From NCBI RefSeq assembly GCF_900313035.1, contig NZ_OMPS01000046.1, positions 62,001-126,000 on the forward strand: a stretch of DNA of 64,000 nt, given 5' to 3'. Both the position numbers and the translations under genes were made by a program. This document shows, one piece after another, positions 1 to 9,541 of the stretch. Numbering within the stretch: position 1 is the first letter of the stretch; every line of letters begins with the position of its first letter. The notes beneath the pieces were generated by a model, which was given only the letters and a program-made list of their open reading frames with translations, was not told the origin of the DNA and did no database searches. Source of the DNA: Ruegeria sp. EL01. GTDB lineage: Bacteria > Pseudomonadota > Alphaproteobacteria > Rhodobacterales > Rhodobacteraceae.

Positions 1-1
1 A

Positions 2-1354
2 TTCCTGCAAACCGCAGCTGCGACCACGCTGCTGCCCCACATGGCGCGCGCAGATATTCCGTTGCTTGAGGCCCGGGTGACAGATCAACTGATCGCCCCG
101 AGCGGATATCCTGAGACCAAACTTTGGAGTTTCGGAGGACGAGTTCCCGGAGTTCCGCTGCGCCTGAAACAGGGCGACAGTGTTCAGCGCAGGCTTGTTA
201 ACAGTCTGCCGCAGCCAACATCCGTGCATTGGCATGGAATACGTATCGAAAACGCAATGGATGGTGTGTCTGGGTTGACGCAAAACCCTGTAGCGACAGG
301 CGATACCTTCGACTACGATTTCAACGTCCCGGATGCCGGAACCTATTGGTATCACGCACATAACAGGTCCATGGAGCAGGTCGCGCGGGGTCTTTACGGG
401 TCTCTGATCGTTGAAGAAGCGACACCGCCGGACGTCGATCAGGATCTGATCCTGATGCTGGATGACTGGAGGCTTGATCCTGAAACCGCGCAAATCACGG
501 ATGACTTCGACAATGGTCGAGATCTCAGCCATGCGGGGCGTCTCGGCAATCTTGTGACAGTCAATGGTTCCTTTGATCCGGCATTCTCTGTCAAACGCAA
601 CGAACGCCTCAGGCTGCGTCTAATCAATGCGTCCAACGCGCGGATCTTTGATGTCGGGCTTGACGGTTTGTCTGGGTGGATCGTTGCGTTGGATGGCATG
701 CCGCTGGAAACACCTCTGGCGATTCCGCAGTCGTTCCCACTTGCTCCTGCGCAACGCGCGGATCTTGTCGTGGATGTCAGTACAGATGGGGACGCGACAA
801 ACCTTCTGAGTGTTGAACCGGACGGGGCCTATGGTCTGGTTCAGTTCAACGTAACCGGCGAGTCCGCAAAAACACGTCGAGGCGCTGTGGTCGCTTTACC
901 GCCCAATCCATTGCCCGTTCTGCAAGGTATTGAGACGGCGCCGCTGCATCGGATGGTTTTGCAGGGCGGGGCAATGCGGTGGCTTGAAAACGCGCGGATC
1001 GGAGATACAGAGTTATCCGGGCGCGAATTGGCGCAACTCGGACGGTTTTGGGCTTTGAACGGCCATGCCGAACGCCCGACCGATCCCTTTCTGGACACCG
1101 GTCTGGGCAGCTTGCACAGGATCGAGTTTGTCAATGAAACCGCTTTCCCTCACGCGATGCACCTGCATGGCCATCACTTTCGGTTGATCCTTGAAGATGG
1201 CTCATTTGGGCCCTGGCGGGACACGGTGCTTGTCGACCGAGGGCAGACTCGTCAGATCGCACTGGCGGCTGACAATCCAGGGGACTGGCTGTTGCATTGC
1301 CACATGCTCGGCCATGCCGCTTCGGGTATGATGAGTTGGATTCGCGTGACCTGA
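2..1354 (+). CDS. multicopper oxidase (laccase/CueO/SufI-like), 5' end missing
   Basis: This is an exported three-domain multicopper oxidase whose beginning lies outside the window. The reading frame is open from base 2, and the first visible residues (LQTAAATTLLPHMARA) look like the end of a Tat signal peptide, so the ATG at 41 is probably internal. All four copper-ligand blocks are visible: HWHG near base 227, WYHAH near 350, HLHGHHF near 1162 and HCHMLGH near 1297. The last block holds the type 1 copper cysteine and histidine. Such enzymes oxidise phenols or metal ions (Cu+, Mn2+) in the periplasm with O2 reduced to water; the substrate cannot be told from sequence. It lies about 100 bp before folB on the same strand, and a short GC hairpin (1355-1368) follows the stop. 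Confidence 0.9.
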   Translation, partial: FLQTAAATTLLPHMARADIPLLEARVTDQLIAPSGYPETKLWSFGGRVPGVPLRLKQGDSVQRRLVNSLPQPTSVHWHGIRIENAMDGVSGLTQNPVATGDTFDYDFNVPDAGTYWYHAHNRSMEQVARGLYGSLIVEEATPPDVDQDLILMLDDWRLDPETAQITDDFDNGRDLSHAGRLGNLVTVNGSFDPAFSVKRNERLRLRLINASNARIFDVGLDGLSGWIVALDGMPLETPLAIPQSFPLAPAQRADLVVDVSTDGDATNLLSVEPDGAYGLVQFNVTGESAKTRRGAVVALPPNPLPVLQGIETAPLHRMVLQGGAMRWLENARIGDTELSGRELAQLGRFWALNGHAERPTDPFLDTGLGSLHRIEFVNETAFPHAMHLHGHHFRLILEDGSFGPWRDTVLVDRGQTRQIALAADNPGDWLLHCHMLGHAASGMMSWIRVT

Positions 1355-1455
1355 CGCCGCATTCGGCGGTTGGAATGGCGCTTGTTTGAATGTTATAGCC
1401 CCTCGCAAAGCCTAATATAGGCAAACTTTCCAATGAGCCCGAGAAGGCCTGACCC

Positions 1456-2376
1456 ATGAGTTCTGAAATCCGCCTGGCATTTGCACACCCATCTGAGCGG
1501 TCCGAGGCGACCTCGTCAAACGGGCCGCTGGATCGTATTTCGCTGCGTGATCATATTGTCGAAGTTGAAATTGGCGCGTTTCAGGCCGAGCGCGGGACGA
1601 CGCAGCGTGTCTGCTTCAACATCGTTGTGGAAGTACGCCCGCTGACCGACCCGATCGATGACGATGTGGATCGTATCTTGTCCTATGATCGCGTGACCGA
1701 AGCGATTGCGTATGAGCTATCGGCTGAGCGTTTGAACCTGTTGGAGACTTTGGCTGAACGTGTAGCCGAACGGATTTTACTTGAACCTCAGGCTGTAAGA
1801 GCTTTTGTTCGAATTGAAAAGCTGGATCGAGGACCCGGTGCCCTTGGTGTTGAAATCGTGCGCGGCAGAGACACGCATCACCACGACATCGTCGAGGAAG
1901 AGCGCCCGCATCCACGTCTCGTTTTCCTGTCGAACGAAGCGATTGCCTCGGATAACCTGACCGGGTGGATTGATCAGCTTGAAAACCGCCAACGCCCATT
2001 GATCCTGTGTGTTGGTGCTTCGGATCTGGCCGCATCACAAACCGGACATGCGATGACACAACGCCGGATCGACCTTCTGGCCATTGAGCAAAACGCATGG
2101 GTACTGGCAGCACGTGATTTTCGCTGCGTCGTCGTTTCAACCCGGACCGAGCTGGATTGGGCCATGAAAAACGGACAAATCTGCGTTTGGGCACCCTCTA
2201 AGATCGTTTTGGATGCTGTTGATGGACCTTCTGCGGCCCCGTCAGATGCGGTGGCTTTGGCTGCCTGGTTCGCAGCGACTTTTGAAGCCAGCGAGATGCT
2301 GGTGATCGGCGGAGAGCTGCCGGAAACACCCAAAACGCCGTTGCGCGCGGTCAATGTGGATCAGGCGCAGTTGTGA
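1456..2376 (+). CDS. folB: dihydroneopterin aldolase with a C-terminal extra domain
   Basis: The first ~140 residues are a FolB domain (IGAFQAERGTTQRV, then RIEKLDRGPGA), which converts dihydroneopterin to 6-hydroxymethyldihydropterin and glycolaldehyde in folate synthesis. At 306 residues the protein is more than twice the usual ~120. The extra C-terminal part (about residues 150-306) contains a VWAPSKIVLD stretch followed by SDAVALAAWFAATFEA and LVIGG, which resembles the end of an amino-acid-kinase fold. The ATG at 1456 has GAGAAGG eight bases upstream. The stop overlaps the folP start by four bases (GTGA), so the two are translationally coupled. FolB identity is firm; the function of the tail is unknown. 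Confidence 0.88.
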   Translation: MSSEIRLAFAHPSERSEATSSNGPLDRISLRDHIVEVEIGAFQAERGTTQRVCFNIVVEVRPLTDPIDDDVDRILSYDRVTEAIAYELSAERLNLLETLAERVAERILLEPQAVRAFVRIEKLDRGPGALGVEIVRGRDTHHHDIVEEERPHPRLVFLSNEAIASDNLTGWIDQLENRQRPLILCVGASDLAASQTGHAMTQRRIDLLAIEQNAWVLAARDFRCVVVSTRTELDWAMKNGQICVWAPSKIVLDAVDGPSAAPSDAVALAAWFAATFEASEMLVIGGELPETPKTPLRAVNVDQAQL

Positions 2377-3371
2377 AAACCTATTTCCGACCATTGGTCC
2401 AGCACGGTCCAGCACGTCCGAAAGATGCCGTAGCGCTTGCTGGTCAGTCGCTTTGGTTCACCCATGCTGAGGTTTTGACGCGAGAAAACCCACCGCAGGT
2501 TGTGCAGGTTGCTGAAATCCCATCCGATGTGTTGGGCGTGTTGACCAGTCCACGTGCGGCGCTATCCAATTTGGATATGCAGCGTCCGCACATTATGGGC
2601 ATCCTTAACGCAACGCCGGACAGCTTTTCGGATGGTGGCCTGCACAACTCGGTCGAACGCGCGCGCAGTGCGGCCGTCGATATGGTCGCGCATGGCGCCA
2701 CCATTCTGGATATCGGCGGCGAGTCGACCCGGCCCGGTGCAGATTTTGTTCCCGAAGATGAAGAAATAGCCCGGACCCGCCCTCTGATCGAGGCGATCCG
2801 GGCAGAAACAGATGTTCTGATATCGATCGATACGCGAAAAACCAGCGTGGCCAAGGCGGCGAGTGCGGCAGGGGCCGGGCTGATCAATGACGTCTCTGGA
2901 TTTACCTTTGACCCGGGTCTGGCGCCATTTTGCGCGCAGCTGGGCGCACCGGTCTGTGTCATGCATATGAACGGCGATCCGGACACGATGCAGGATGATC
3001 CGCAATATGATGATGTTTTGTTGGACGTTTATGACTTTCTCGAGGGCCAGGTCACCTATCTGGAGCGACTGGGTTTGCGCCGTGATCAGATAGTGGTCGA
3101 CCCGGGTATCGGGTTTGGGAAATCTCAGGATCACAATCTGGCTTTGTTACGCAGTCTAAGCCTGTTCCACGGGCTTGGGTGTCCGATCCTGTTGGGCGTG
3201 TCCCGAAAGGGTTTCATCGGATCCATCGGGCAAGAGCCGCGCAAGGACTCACGCGCACCGGGATCAATTGCCTTGGCTTTGGCGGGATTGTCCCAAGGCG
3301 TGCAGATCATTCGGGTACATGATGTGGCCGAAACCGCTCAGGCCTTGCGTCTATGGGCTGCCGTCCGGTAA
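2373..3371 (+). CDS. folP: dihydropteroate synthase
   Basis: FolP joins hydroxymethyldihydropterin pyrophosphate to p-aminobenzoate to make dihydropteroate. The signature blocks are all present: MGILNATPDSFSDGG near residue 74, GGESTRPGA, LINDVSG, VCVMHMNG, DPGIGFGKS and LGVSRKGF. It starts with GTG inside the folB stop (4-base overlap). At 332 residues it carries an N-terminal extension of about 70 residues relative to the ~280-residue family norm; the pterin-binding domain starts only after it. It sits between folB and glmM on the same strand, with only 34 bp before glmM, so these three genes are probably one transcript. It is the target of sulfonamides in other bacteria. Confidence 0.95.
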   Translation: MKTYFRPLVQHGPARPKDAVALAGQSLWFTHAEVLTRENPPQVVQVAEIPSDVLGVLTSPRAALSNLDMQRPHIMGILNATPDSFSDGGLHNSVERARSAAVDMVAHGATILDIGGESTRPGADFVPEDEEIARTRPLIEAIRAETDVLISIDTRKTSVAKAASAAGAGLINDVSGFTFDPGLAPFCAQLGAPVCVMHMNGDPDTMQDDPQYDDVLLDVYDFLEGQVTYLERLGLRRDQIVVDPGIGFGKSQDHNLALLRSLSLFHGLGCPILLGVSRKGFIGSIGQEPRKDSRAPGSIALALAGLSQGVQIIRVHDVAETAQALRLWAAVR

Positions 3372-3405
3372 TCCGGTCGCAGGTTAGTTTTACGGAGTGA
3401 CAGGT

Positions 3406-4749
3406 ATGCGCAAGCTGTTCGGAACCGACGGAGTGCGGGGCACCGCCAACACGCACCCGATGACGGCAGAAATGGCCTTGCGCATAGGTGCAGCGGTCGG
3501 CCGCTATTTTCGCCGTGATGCGACGGGCGTGCATCGCGTGGTTATCGGTAAAGACACACGCTTGTCGGGCTACATGCTGGAAAGCGCATTGACGGCTGGT
3601 CTGACCTCGACCGGTATGAACGTGCTGCTGCTGGGTCCGGTGCCCACGCCAGCGGTTGGTCTGATGACCCAGTCGATGCGGGCGGATCTTGGGGTGATGA
3701 TTTCGGCCAGCCATAACCCAGCGGAAGATAATGGGATCAAGTTCTTTGGCCCTGATGGGTTCAAACTGTCCGATCAGGCCGAGATCGAGATCGAGAATCT
3801 GATCGAAGAAGGGGTCAAACCCGCTCAGGCCCAAAATATCGGACGGGCACGACGTGTCGATGACGCGCGGTTTCGTTATGGAGAACGCGTCAAGTCGTCT
3901 CTGCCGCGCAACGTGCAACTGGACGGTTTGAAGGTTGTGATCGATTGCGCCAATGGCGCAGCACACCGTACCGCGCCGGAGGTTTTGTGGGAGCTGGGCG
4001 CTGATGTTATCCCAGTTGGCATTGCCCCCAATGGTAAGAACATCAATCTCAATTGTGGTTCGACCAAGCCGCAACTGGCCGCGGAAACCGTGGTGGCCCA
4101 TGGCGCGCATGTGGGCATTTGCCTTGACGGCGACGCGGACCGGGTTGTCGTGATTGATGAGACCGGGCAGGTGGCAGACGGCGATCAACTGATGGCGTTG
4201 CTGGCCACGGCTTGGAAAAAATCCGAACAATTGAAGGGCGACGCCTTGGTGGCGACCGTCATGTCGAACCTTGGTCTGGAACGACATCTTTCAGCTCAAG
4301 GTCTGCGGCTTGAACGGACGGCCGTGGGCGACCGCTATGTGGTTGAACGGATGCGCGAAGGCGGTTTTAACCTGGGTGGGGAACAGTCCGGGCATATCGT
4401 TATGAGCGACTATGCCACCACCGGCGACGGCCTCATGGCCGGGTTACACTTCCTGGCCGAGATGGTTCTGTCCGGTCGCAAGGCGTCGGATCTATCCAAA
4501 CAATTCGAGACGGTGCCGCAGCTTCTGAAGAATGTACGATACCAATCGGGGCAGGTTCCGCTGGACGCTCAGAACGTTCAGGCGGCAATCGCAGATGCCG
4601 AGGCGCGTCTGAACGGGCAAGGCCGTTTGCTGATACGCAAATCGGGCACAGAGCCCTTGATCCGCGTTATGGCTGAATGTGAAGACGATGTCTTGCTGAC
4701 GCAGGTTGTCGATACCATCGTGGCCGAAGTCGAAGCCGTCGCAGGCTAA
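3406..4749 (+). CDS. glmM: phosphoglucosamine mutase
   Basis: GlmM interconverts glucosamine-6-phosphate and glucosamine-1-phosphate on the way to UDP-GlcNAc for peptidoglycan and lipopolysaccharide. The N-terminus [12 protein letters not shown], the phosphoserine loop [16 protein letters not shown], the metal loop DGDADR and the C-terminal phosphate loop [11 protein letters not shown] are all intact. The chosen ATG at 3406 has TACGGAG about nine bases upstream; a GTG at 3397 is in frame but lies too close to that site. The protein has 447 residues, normal for the family. The stop overlaps by four bases the stop of the convergent DMT transporter gene. Confidence 0.96.
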   Translation: MRKLFGTDGVRGTANTHPMTAEMALRIGAAVGRYFRRDATGVHRVVIGKDTRLSGYMLESALTAGLTSTGMNVLLLGPVPTPAVGLMTQSMRADLGVMISASHNPAEDNGIKFFGPDGFKLSDQAEIEIENLIEEGVKPAQAQNIGRARRVDDARFRYGERVKSSLPRNVQLDGLKVVIDCANGAAHRTAPEVLWELGADVIPVGIAPNGKNINLNCGSTKPQLAAETVVAHGAHVGICLDGDADRVVVIDETGQVADGDQLMALLATAWKKSEQLKGDALVATVMSNLGLERHLSAQGLRLERTAVGDRYVVERMREGGFNLGGEQSGHIVMSDYATTGDGLMAGLHFLAEMVLSGRKASDLSKQFETVPQLLKNVRYQSGQVPLDAQNVQAAIADAEARLNGQGRLLIRKSGTEPLIRVMAECEDDVLLTQVVDTIVAEVEAVAG

Positions 4750-5648
4750 CGCCCGATTAACAGCTTTCTGAGGCTGAACCATTGGCTGATGGCCAGCCCG
4801 GTCAGGATCATCAACAAGGCAACGTAGAACCGCAAGGGCAGGGCTTCGGACAGTATCCATGCGCCAAAGATCATCGACCAGATCGGCACCTGATAGTTGA
4901 CCAGTGTCAGAAAAACTGATCCGGCGCTGCGGATAATCGACACACGCAGTAGCGTGGCAAAGGCTGTCGGAACAAGGCCCAAACCGACGATGGCAAGGCC
5001 GGGCCGGGTGCCTTCCCAGCGCGGCACACCTTCGGATATGAACATGATCGGCAGCAGTATTAACGCTCCGACCACCAGTGTCAGTGCCGCCAATGTGACC
5101 GGATCAATTGATGGGCAGCGGCGCGTAAAGATAGACGCCACCGAATAGCAGAGCGCTGCGCCGATACATGCCAGTTGTGCCAAAGGCTCGGCTCCCTGAC
5201 CAATCTGTGCCAACCCCGGCCCAATCAGGACCAGTGCCCCGGAAAACCCCAATGTGACGCCAAATAACCGGCGTGTGTTCATGGGTTCATCCGAGAAGAA
5301 ATGTGCCAACGGCAAGACCATCAACGGGATGGCCGCCATGGATAGGCCAGCAAAGGCCGAAGGCACATATTGCTGCCCCCAGCTTAGCAATAGGAACGGC
5401 AAGGCGGTCGAGAGTACACCAATGACAATTATCGACCCCCAAAGCGCACGGCTCGGACCGGGAAATCGGCGCCCGGTGGCTGCCATCAGGACCAGCAATG
5501 TAACGGCACCCAAAGTAGTACGCGCTGTTGCAACGGTCACCGGTCCATACCCTTCCAGCGCCATGGCAACAACCATGAACGTTCCGCCCCAAATCAGGCC
5601 AAGGGATATGACGCCGCTCCAGTCGCGGTAATCGGGTTGTTGAACCAT
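4746..5648 (-). CDS. EamA/DMT-family transporter (drug/metabolite exporter)
   Basis: This 300-residue inner-membrane protein has the ten hydrophobic segments and the two tandem EamA repeats (about residues 12-140 and 155-285) of the DMT superfamily. The first repeat opens with [16 protein letters not shown] and the second with [16 protein letters not shown]. Members export small metabolites or amino acids, or act as permeases; the substrate cannot be predicted. It is divergent from the ArsR-type gene at 5728, so the double palindrome at 5702-5736 could control both. RBS AAGGGGA lies just upstream of the ATG at 5648. It converges on glmM. Confidence 0.85.
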   Translation of the reverse strand: MVQQPDYRDWSGVISLGLIWGGTFMVVAMALEGYGPVTVATARTTLGAVTLLVLMAATGRRFPGPSRALWGSIIVIGVLSTALPFLLLSWGQQYVPSAFAGLSMAAIPLMVLPLAHFFSDEPMNTRRLFGVTLGFSGALVLIGPGLAQIGQGAEPLAQLACIGAALCYSVASIFTRRCPSIDPVTLAALTLVVGALILLPIMFISEGVPRWEGTRPGLAIVGLGLVPTAFATLLRVSIIRSAGSVFLTLVNYQVPIWSMIFGAWILSEALPLRFYVALLMILTGLAISQWFSLRKLLIGR

Positions 5649-5701
5649 TCCATCCCCTTATCCTGCGATTCACCCAGTGTCACGAGGGCGTTCTTGATTT
5701 T

Positions 5702-5736
5702 CCGTAAGTTCTCACTTACGGTAAGTAATGACTTAC
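5702..5736. promoter_or_regulatory. tandem palindromes, probable ArsR-type operator
   Basis: Two perfect inverted repeats lie side by side. CCGTAAGT-TCTC-ACTTACGG spans 5702-5721, and GTAAGT-AATG-ACTTAC spans 5721-5736. Both share the GTAAGT half-site, and the loop of the second contains the ATG of the ArsR gene (5728). This position fits autorepression by the ArsR protein and possible control of the divergent transporter. The repeats are seen directly; the binding protein is inferred. Confidence 0.7.
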
Positions 5737-6054
5737 GATGATGCTTTTTCAGCGTTAGGCGATCCAACACGGCGACAGGTGTTTGAAGCGGTGGCCAAGC
5801 GGCCACGCGCGGTGGGGGCTTTGGCTGCGGAACTGCCTGTCAGCCGTCCGGCAGTATCGCAGCATTTAAGGGTGCTTTCGGATGCGGGGCTTGTCATGTG
5901 CCGTGCTGAGGGGACTCGTCGGATATATGCAGCACGGCCCGAGGGGCTTGCCGAAATGCGCGCCTGGTTAGAGCGGTATTGGTCTGACGTTCTCGAAAGT
6001 TTTGCAGCGGAAGTAAACGAAGGGGGCAGGGCTAGTGACGGATCCTATTGTTAA
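5728..6054 (+). CDS. ArsR-family transcriptional regulator
   Basis: This 108-residue winged-helix protein has the typical ArsR core: FSALGDPTRRQVFEAV, the recognition helix region LPVSRPAVSQHLRVLSDAGLV and the wing RAEGTRRIYAA. No cysteine pair for metal binding is seen in the alpha-3 helix, so it is more likely the non-metal type that is commonly paired with a START-like (SRPBCC) protein. The start codon sits inside a palindrome, which suggests autoregulation. It overlaps the next gene by 20 bases, so the pair should be co-translated. The signal sensed is unknown. Confidence 0.88.
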   Translation: MTYDDAFSALGDPTRRQVFEAVAKRPRAVGALAAELPVSRPAVSQHLRVLSDAGLVMCRAEGTRRIYAARPEGLAEMRAWLERYWSDVLESFAAEVNEGGRASDGSYC

Positions 6055-6490
6055 GAGAGTGACTGTGAATGCAACACCGGAACAGGCGTTTGATGTTTTC
6101 GTCAACCGGATCGCAAAATGGTGGCCGTTGGACGGTCATGCCGTGTCAGCTTCAAAAGGACAACCGGCGCTTGCTGTCACGATTGAACCGTATGTGGGCG
6201 GCGCAGTCTATGAAACGATGTTCGATGGAACGCGGGCCGATTGGGGCCGGGTTCTTATCTTTGAAGCCGGACGTCGACTTGCGCTCAGTTGGCACCCCGG
6301 CACGAATAAAGATCGCCCGACACGGGTAGAGGTTACCTTTGAAATCCATGGCTCAGCGCAGAGCAAGGTAACCCTGACGCATTCCGGTTGGGAGGTTTGG
6401 GCTGATGAGGCATCCGACAAGCGCGGGGGTTACGACACGGGATGGGATCACGTGTTTGGCCAATGCTTTGTAAACACCGTCGGAGAATGA
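6035..6490 (+). CDS. SRPBCC/AHSA1-family protein
   Basis: The 151-residue product has the helix-grip (START-like) features of the AHSA1 family: VTVNATPEQAFDVFVNRIAKWWP at the N-terminus, a GGAVYETMFDG hairpin, WGRVLIFEAGRRLALSWHPG in the middle and a C-terminal helix. Such proteins bind small hydrophobic ligands, and in many bacteria they are encoded directly after an ArsR regulator as here. It starts with GTG at 6035, with a GAAGGGGG ribosome binding site upstream, inside the end of the ArsR gene. A strong bidirectional terminator follows. The ligand and reaction are unknown. Confidence 0.82.
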   Translation: MTDPIVKRVTVNATPEQAFDVFVNRIAKWWPLDGHAVSASKGQPALAVTIEPYVGGAVYETMFDGTRADWGRVLIFEAGRRLALSWHPGTNKDRPTRVEVTFEIHGSAQSKVTLTHSGWEVWADEASDKRGGYDTGWDHVFGQCFVNTVGE

Positions 6491-6491
6491 A

Positions 6492-6519
6492 AAAGGGCGG
6501 CCACTTGGGGCCGCCCTTT
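6492..6519. terminator. bidirectional intrinsic terminator
   Basis: An 11-bp perfect stem (arms 6492-6502 and 6509-6519, AAAGGGCGGCC and its complement) with a six-base loop sits between the convergent SRPBCC gene and ilvC. The A-run on one side and T-run on the other let it work on both strands. Confidence 0.85.
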
Positions 6520-6537
6520 CGCTGACATAGGTCAGGC

Positions 6538-7674
<1,137 letters not shown>

Positions 7675-7691
7675 CTAAATGTGAGAGTTTC

Positions 7692-8147
7692 ATGCTTGAC
7701 GATATCGATCGCCGCATTCTGCGTCACATGCAAGCGGATCCCAGCCTGACCTCAGCTGAGCTGTCCGAGCGGTGCAGGGTCAGTCAAGGCGTCTGCTGGC
7801 GACGGATCGAAAAGATGCAAGCCGCCGGTATCATATTGGGGCAGGAGGCCGTGATTGACTGGGCCGTGCTGGGATATACCGTCGAAGTGTCGTTGCGGGT
7901 GACGCTGGACAAAACGCAAGCGCGCGCCTTTGACGAGTTTTCCGAGGCAGCCCGAGACGTGCCCGAGGTGATCGAAATCCAGACTTTTCTGGGGCGGGTC
8001 GATGTACGCCTGTCGGTGCTGGCCCGGGATATGTCCCACTATCAACAGGTCTATCGCGACCGGATTCTGACGCTACCGCACATCGCGGACATCGAAGCGC
8101 TGATGCACATCGCGCGGGTGAAACGCGACGAGGTGCTGCCGATATGA
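7692..8147 (+). CDS. Lrp/AsnC-family transcriptional regulator (first of a pair)
   Basis: A 151-residue feast/famine regulator. The N-terminal helix-turn-helix (LDDIDRRILRHMQADPSLTSAELSERCRVSQGVCWRRIEKMQAAGII) is followed by the RAM effector domain. The RAM glycine-rich turn is not obvious by eye. It overlaps the next Lrp gene by four bases (ATGA), so the two are made together and could form heteromers. It faces ilvC across 131 bp. It probably senses an amino acid, but which one is unknown. Confidence 0.9.
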   Translation: MLDDIDRRILRHMQADPSLTSAELSERCRVSQGVCWRRIEKMQAAGIILGQEAVIDWAVLGYTVEVSLRVTLDKTQARAFDEFSEAARDVPEVIEIQTFLGRVDVRLSVLARDMSHYQQVYRDRILTLPHIADIEALMHIARVKRDEVLPI

Positions 8148-8602
8148 TTGACCTGGACGAGATCGACCGGAAGATCTTGCGCGCATTGGCACAGGACGCG
8201 ACCCAAAGTGCTGGTGCGTTGGGTCGCAAGTTCGGGCTGTCGCAACCCGCAACCTGGCGCCGCATCCGACGGTTGGAAGAGACGGGTGTGATCAAAGGAC
8301 AGCGTTTACGGCTGAATGCCGAGGCGCTTGGGTTTGGTGTAACTGTCTTTCTGGGCGTCAAGCTTGCCCGCAAGGGGCAGGTCAGTCTGGAAGATTTTGA
8401 GCGCGCCGTGAGCGCCATCCCTGAGGTGCAGACGGTTGAGCATGTGCTGGGGCTGTATGACTACCGCTTGCGGGTCGTCGCCCGGGATATTTCTGATTTT
8501 GAGCGGGTTTTGCGGCGCCGGATTATGACGCTGCCCGGTGCTGGCGACGTCGAGGCAAACGTCCTTCTCAGCGAAGAGCGGCTGCCAGGGCCAATAGGTT
8601 GA
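8144..8602 (+). CDS. Lrp/AsnC-family transcriptional regulator (second of a pair)
   Basis: A 152-residue Lrp/AsnC protein starting inside the stop of the previous gene. It has the same layout: helix-turn-helix (IDLDEIDRKILRAL, LGRKFGLSQPATWRRIRRLEETGVI) then a RAM domain (AIPEVQTVEHVLGLYDYRLRVVARDISDFERVL). The two proteins are similar in length and motif order but clearly different in sequence, so the pair is an old duplication. It converges on the HutC-like gene with six bases between them. Confidence 0.9.
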   Translation: MIDLDEIDRKILRALAQDATQSAGALGRKFGLSQPATWRRIRRLEETGVIKGQRLRLNAEALGFGVTVFLGVKLARKGQVSLEDFERAVSAIPEVQTVEHVLGLYDYRLRVVARDISDFERVLRRRIMTLPGAGDVEANVLLSEERLPGPIG

Positions 8603-8608
8603 TTGTGG

Positions 8609-9310
8609 TCAGTATTTGGTGCGGATGTAGTAGCCCGGATGGTGGGTCACGCGGGCAAACGTAATCGGATTGTCGTCCTTACGTATGGTCCGTTCCATCT
8701 GGATCATCGATGTTCCAGCGGTGGTTCCCATGAATTCCGCCAGCCTGCTGTCCGCAGACACCGCGCAAAAGGCTATTTCGGCATCTGTAAAGGGTGCAGC
8801 ATTTAGCAGCCATTCATGTGGTCCGTGTTCGCTCAGGTCGGCGTGTTCCACCTCGGGGATTGCATTGATGTTGATCCAACGCTCCTCAAGCTGAAAGGGA
8901 CGATTGTTTGCGTAATGCATGCAAATGACATGCAGGACCGGGGCGTCTGGGGAAACGCTAAGTTGTGACGACAACCAGCCGGGGCTGGACATCACGTTCC
9001 GTTCGACCAGAGCATAGCGATAGGTGGCGTTCTGGTTCTCAATCACTTGCCGCGCCAATGACAATTCCAGTTTGGCATGCTTGCTGGGTTCTTTTTTAAC
9101 ACGGGTCCCGCTTTTGCGCTTGCGTTCGACAAAGCCTTGATCGGCCAGTTCCCGCATGGCGCGATTTACGGTGGCACAAGCGCAGTTAAACTCTTCTGCC
9201 AGCTGCGTCTCGGTCGGCAAAAGCGCACCTTGCGGCCAGATTCGGCTTTCGATCCGGCGCTTTACTTCATCACGAACGACCTGGAAACTGATGCGCTTTT
9301 GTTCAGCCAC
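8609..9310 (-). CDS. GntR-family regulator, HutC/UTRA type
   Basis: A 233-residue repressor-type protein. It has an N-terminal winged helix-turn-helix (ISFQVVRDEVKRRIESRIWPQG, LPTETQLAEEFNCACATVNRAMRELADQGFV) followed by a UTRA ligand domain (LEERWININAIPE, FARVTHHPGYYI). This resembles HutC, whose ligand is urocanate, but no hut genes are adjacent, so the ligand is open. The GTG at 9310 was chosen because the conserved domain begins immediately after it and AAGGGA lies about 13 bases upstream; longer in-frame starts reach 9388. It is divergent from the class V aminotransferase gene, its most likely target. Confidence 0.85.
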   Translation of the reverse strand: MAEQKRISFQVVRDEVKRRIESRIWPQGALLPTETQLAEEFNCACATVNRAMRELADQGFVERKRKSGTRVKKEPSKHAKLELSLARQVIENQNATYRYALVERNVMSSPGWLSSQLSVSPDAPVLHVICMHYANNRPFQLEERWININAIPEVEHADLSEHGPHEWLLNAAPFTDAEIAFCAVSADSRLAEFMGTTAGTSMIQMERTIRKDDNPITFARVTHHPGYYIRTKY

Positions 9311-9378
9311 GGGCAAAAATATCCCTTCAAGTATAAAGTGTATGCATCTGGTCAGAAGCAAGTAAAAGTGTAAAGGGG

Positions 9379-9468
9379 AAGGTGACACTATTTGGCGTCA
9401 TTTTACGTAATATCAGGCCTGTATAAGGCGCGCTTACCACGTTCGACCAGATGACCTTGGGTCACCTT
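9379..9468. promoter_or_regulatory. repeated TCACCTT-type motifs between gntR and aminotransferase
   Basis: The divergent intergenic region holds TGACCTT at 9452-9458 and TCACCTT at 9462-9468, ten bases apart, and the reverse complement AAGGTGA at 9379-9385. TGACC-TTG-GGTCA at 9452-9464 is also a small perfect palindrome. The spacing by one helical turn suggests a regulator site; assignment to the HutC-like protein is inference. Confidence 0.35.
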
Positions 9469-9541
9469 TCTGTCGCGTTTGGGCTTTACCATCATGATCA
9501 AAGACGCCAAAACTTCTGTAACCCTGAAGAAAGGACGTTTC

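Noticed and set aside
1410..1422. GCCTA-ATA-TAGGC palindrome before folB
   Set aside because: Five-bp arms are too short to support an operator without conservation; it may just overlap a -10-like TAATAT.
3307..4287. 326-codon open frame on the minus strand across folP/glmM
   Set aside because: It is antisense to clear glmM and folP sequence, and its translation has no recognisable domain; a shadow frame of GC-rich coding DNA.
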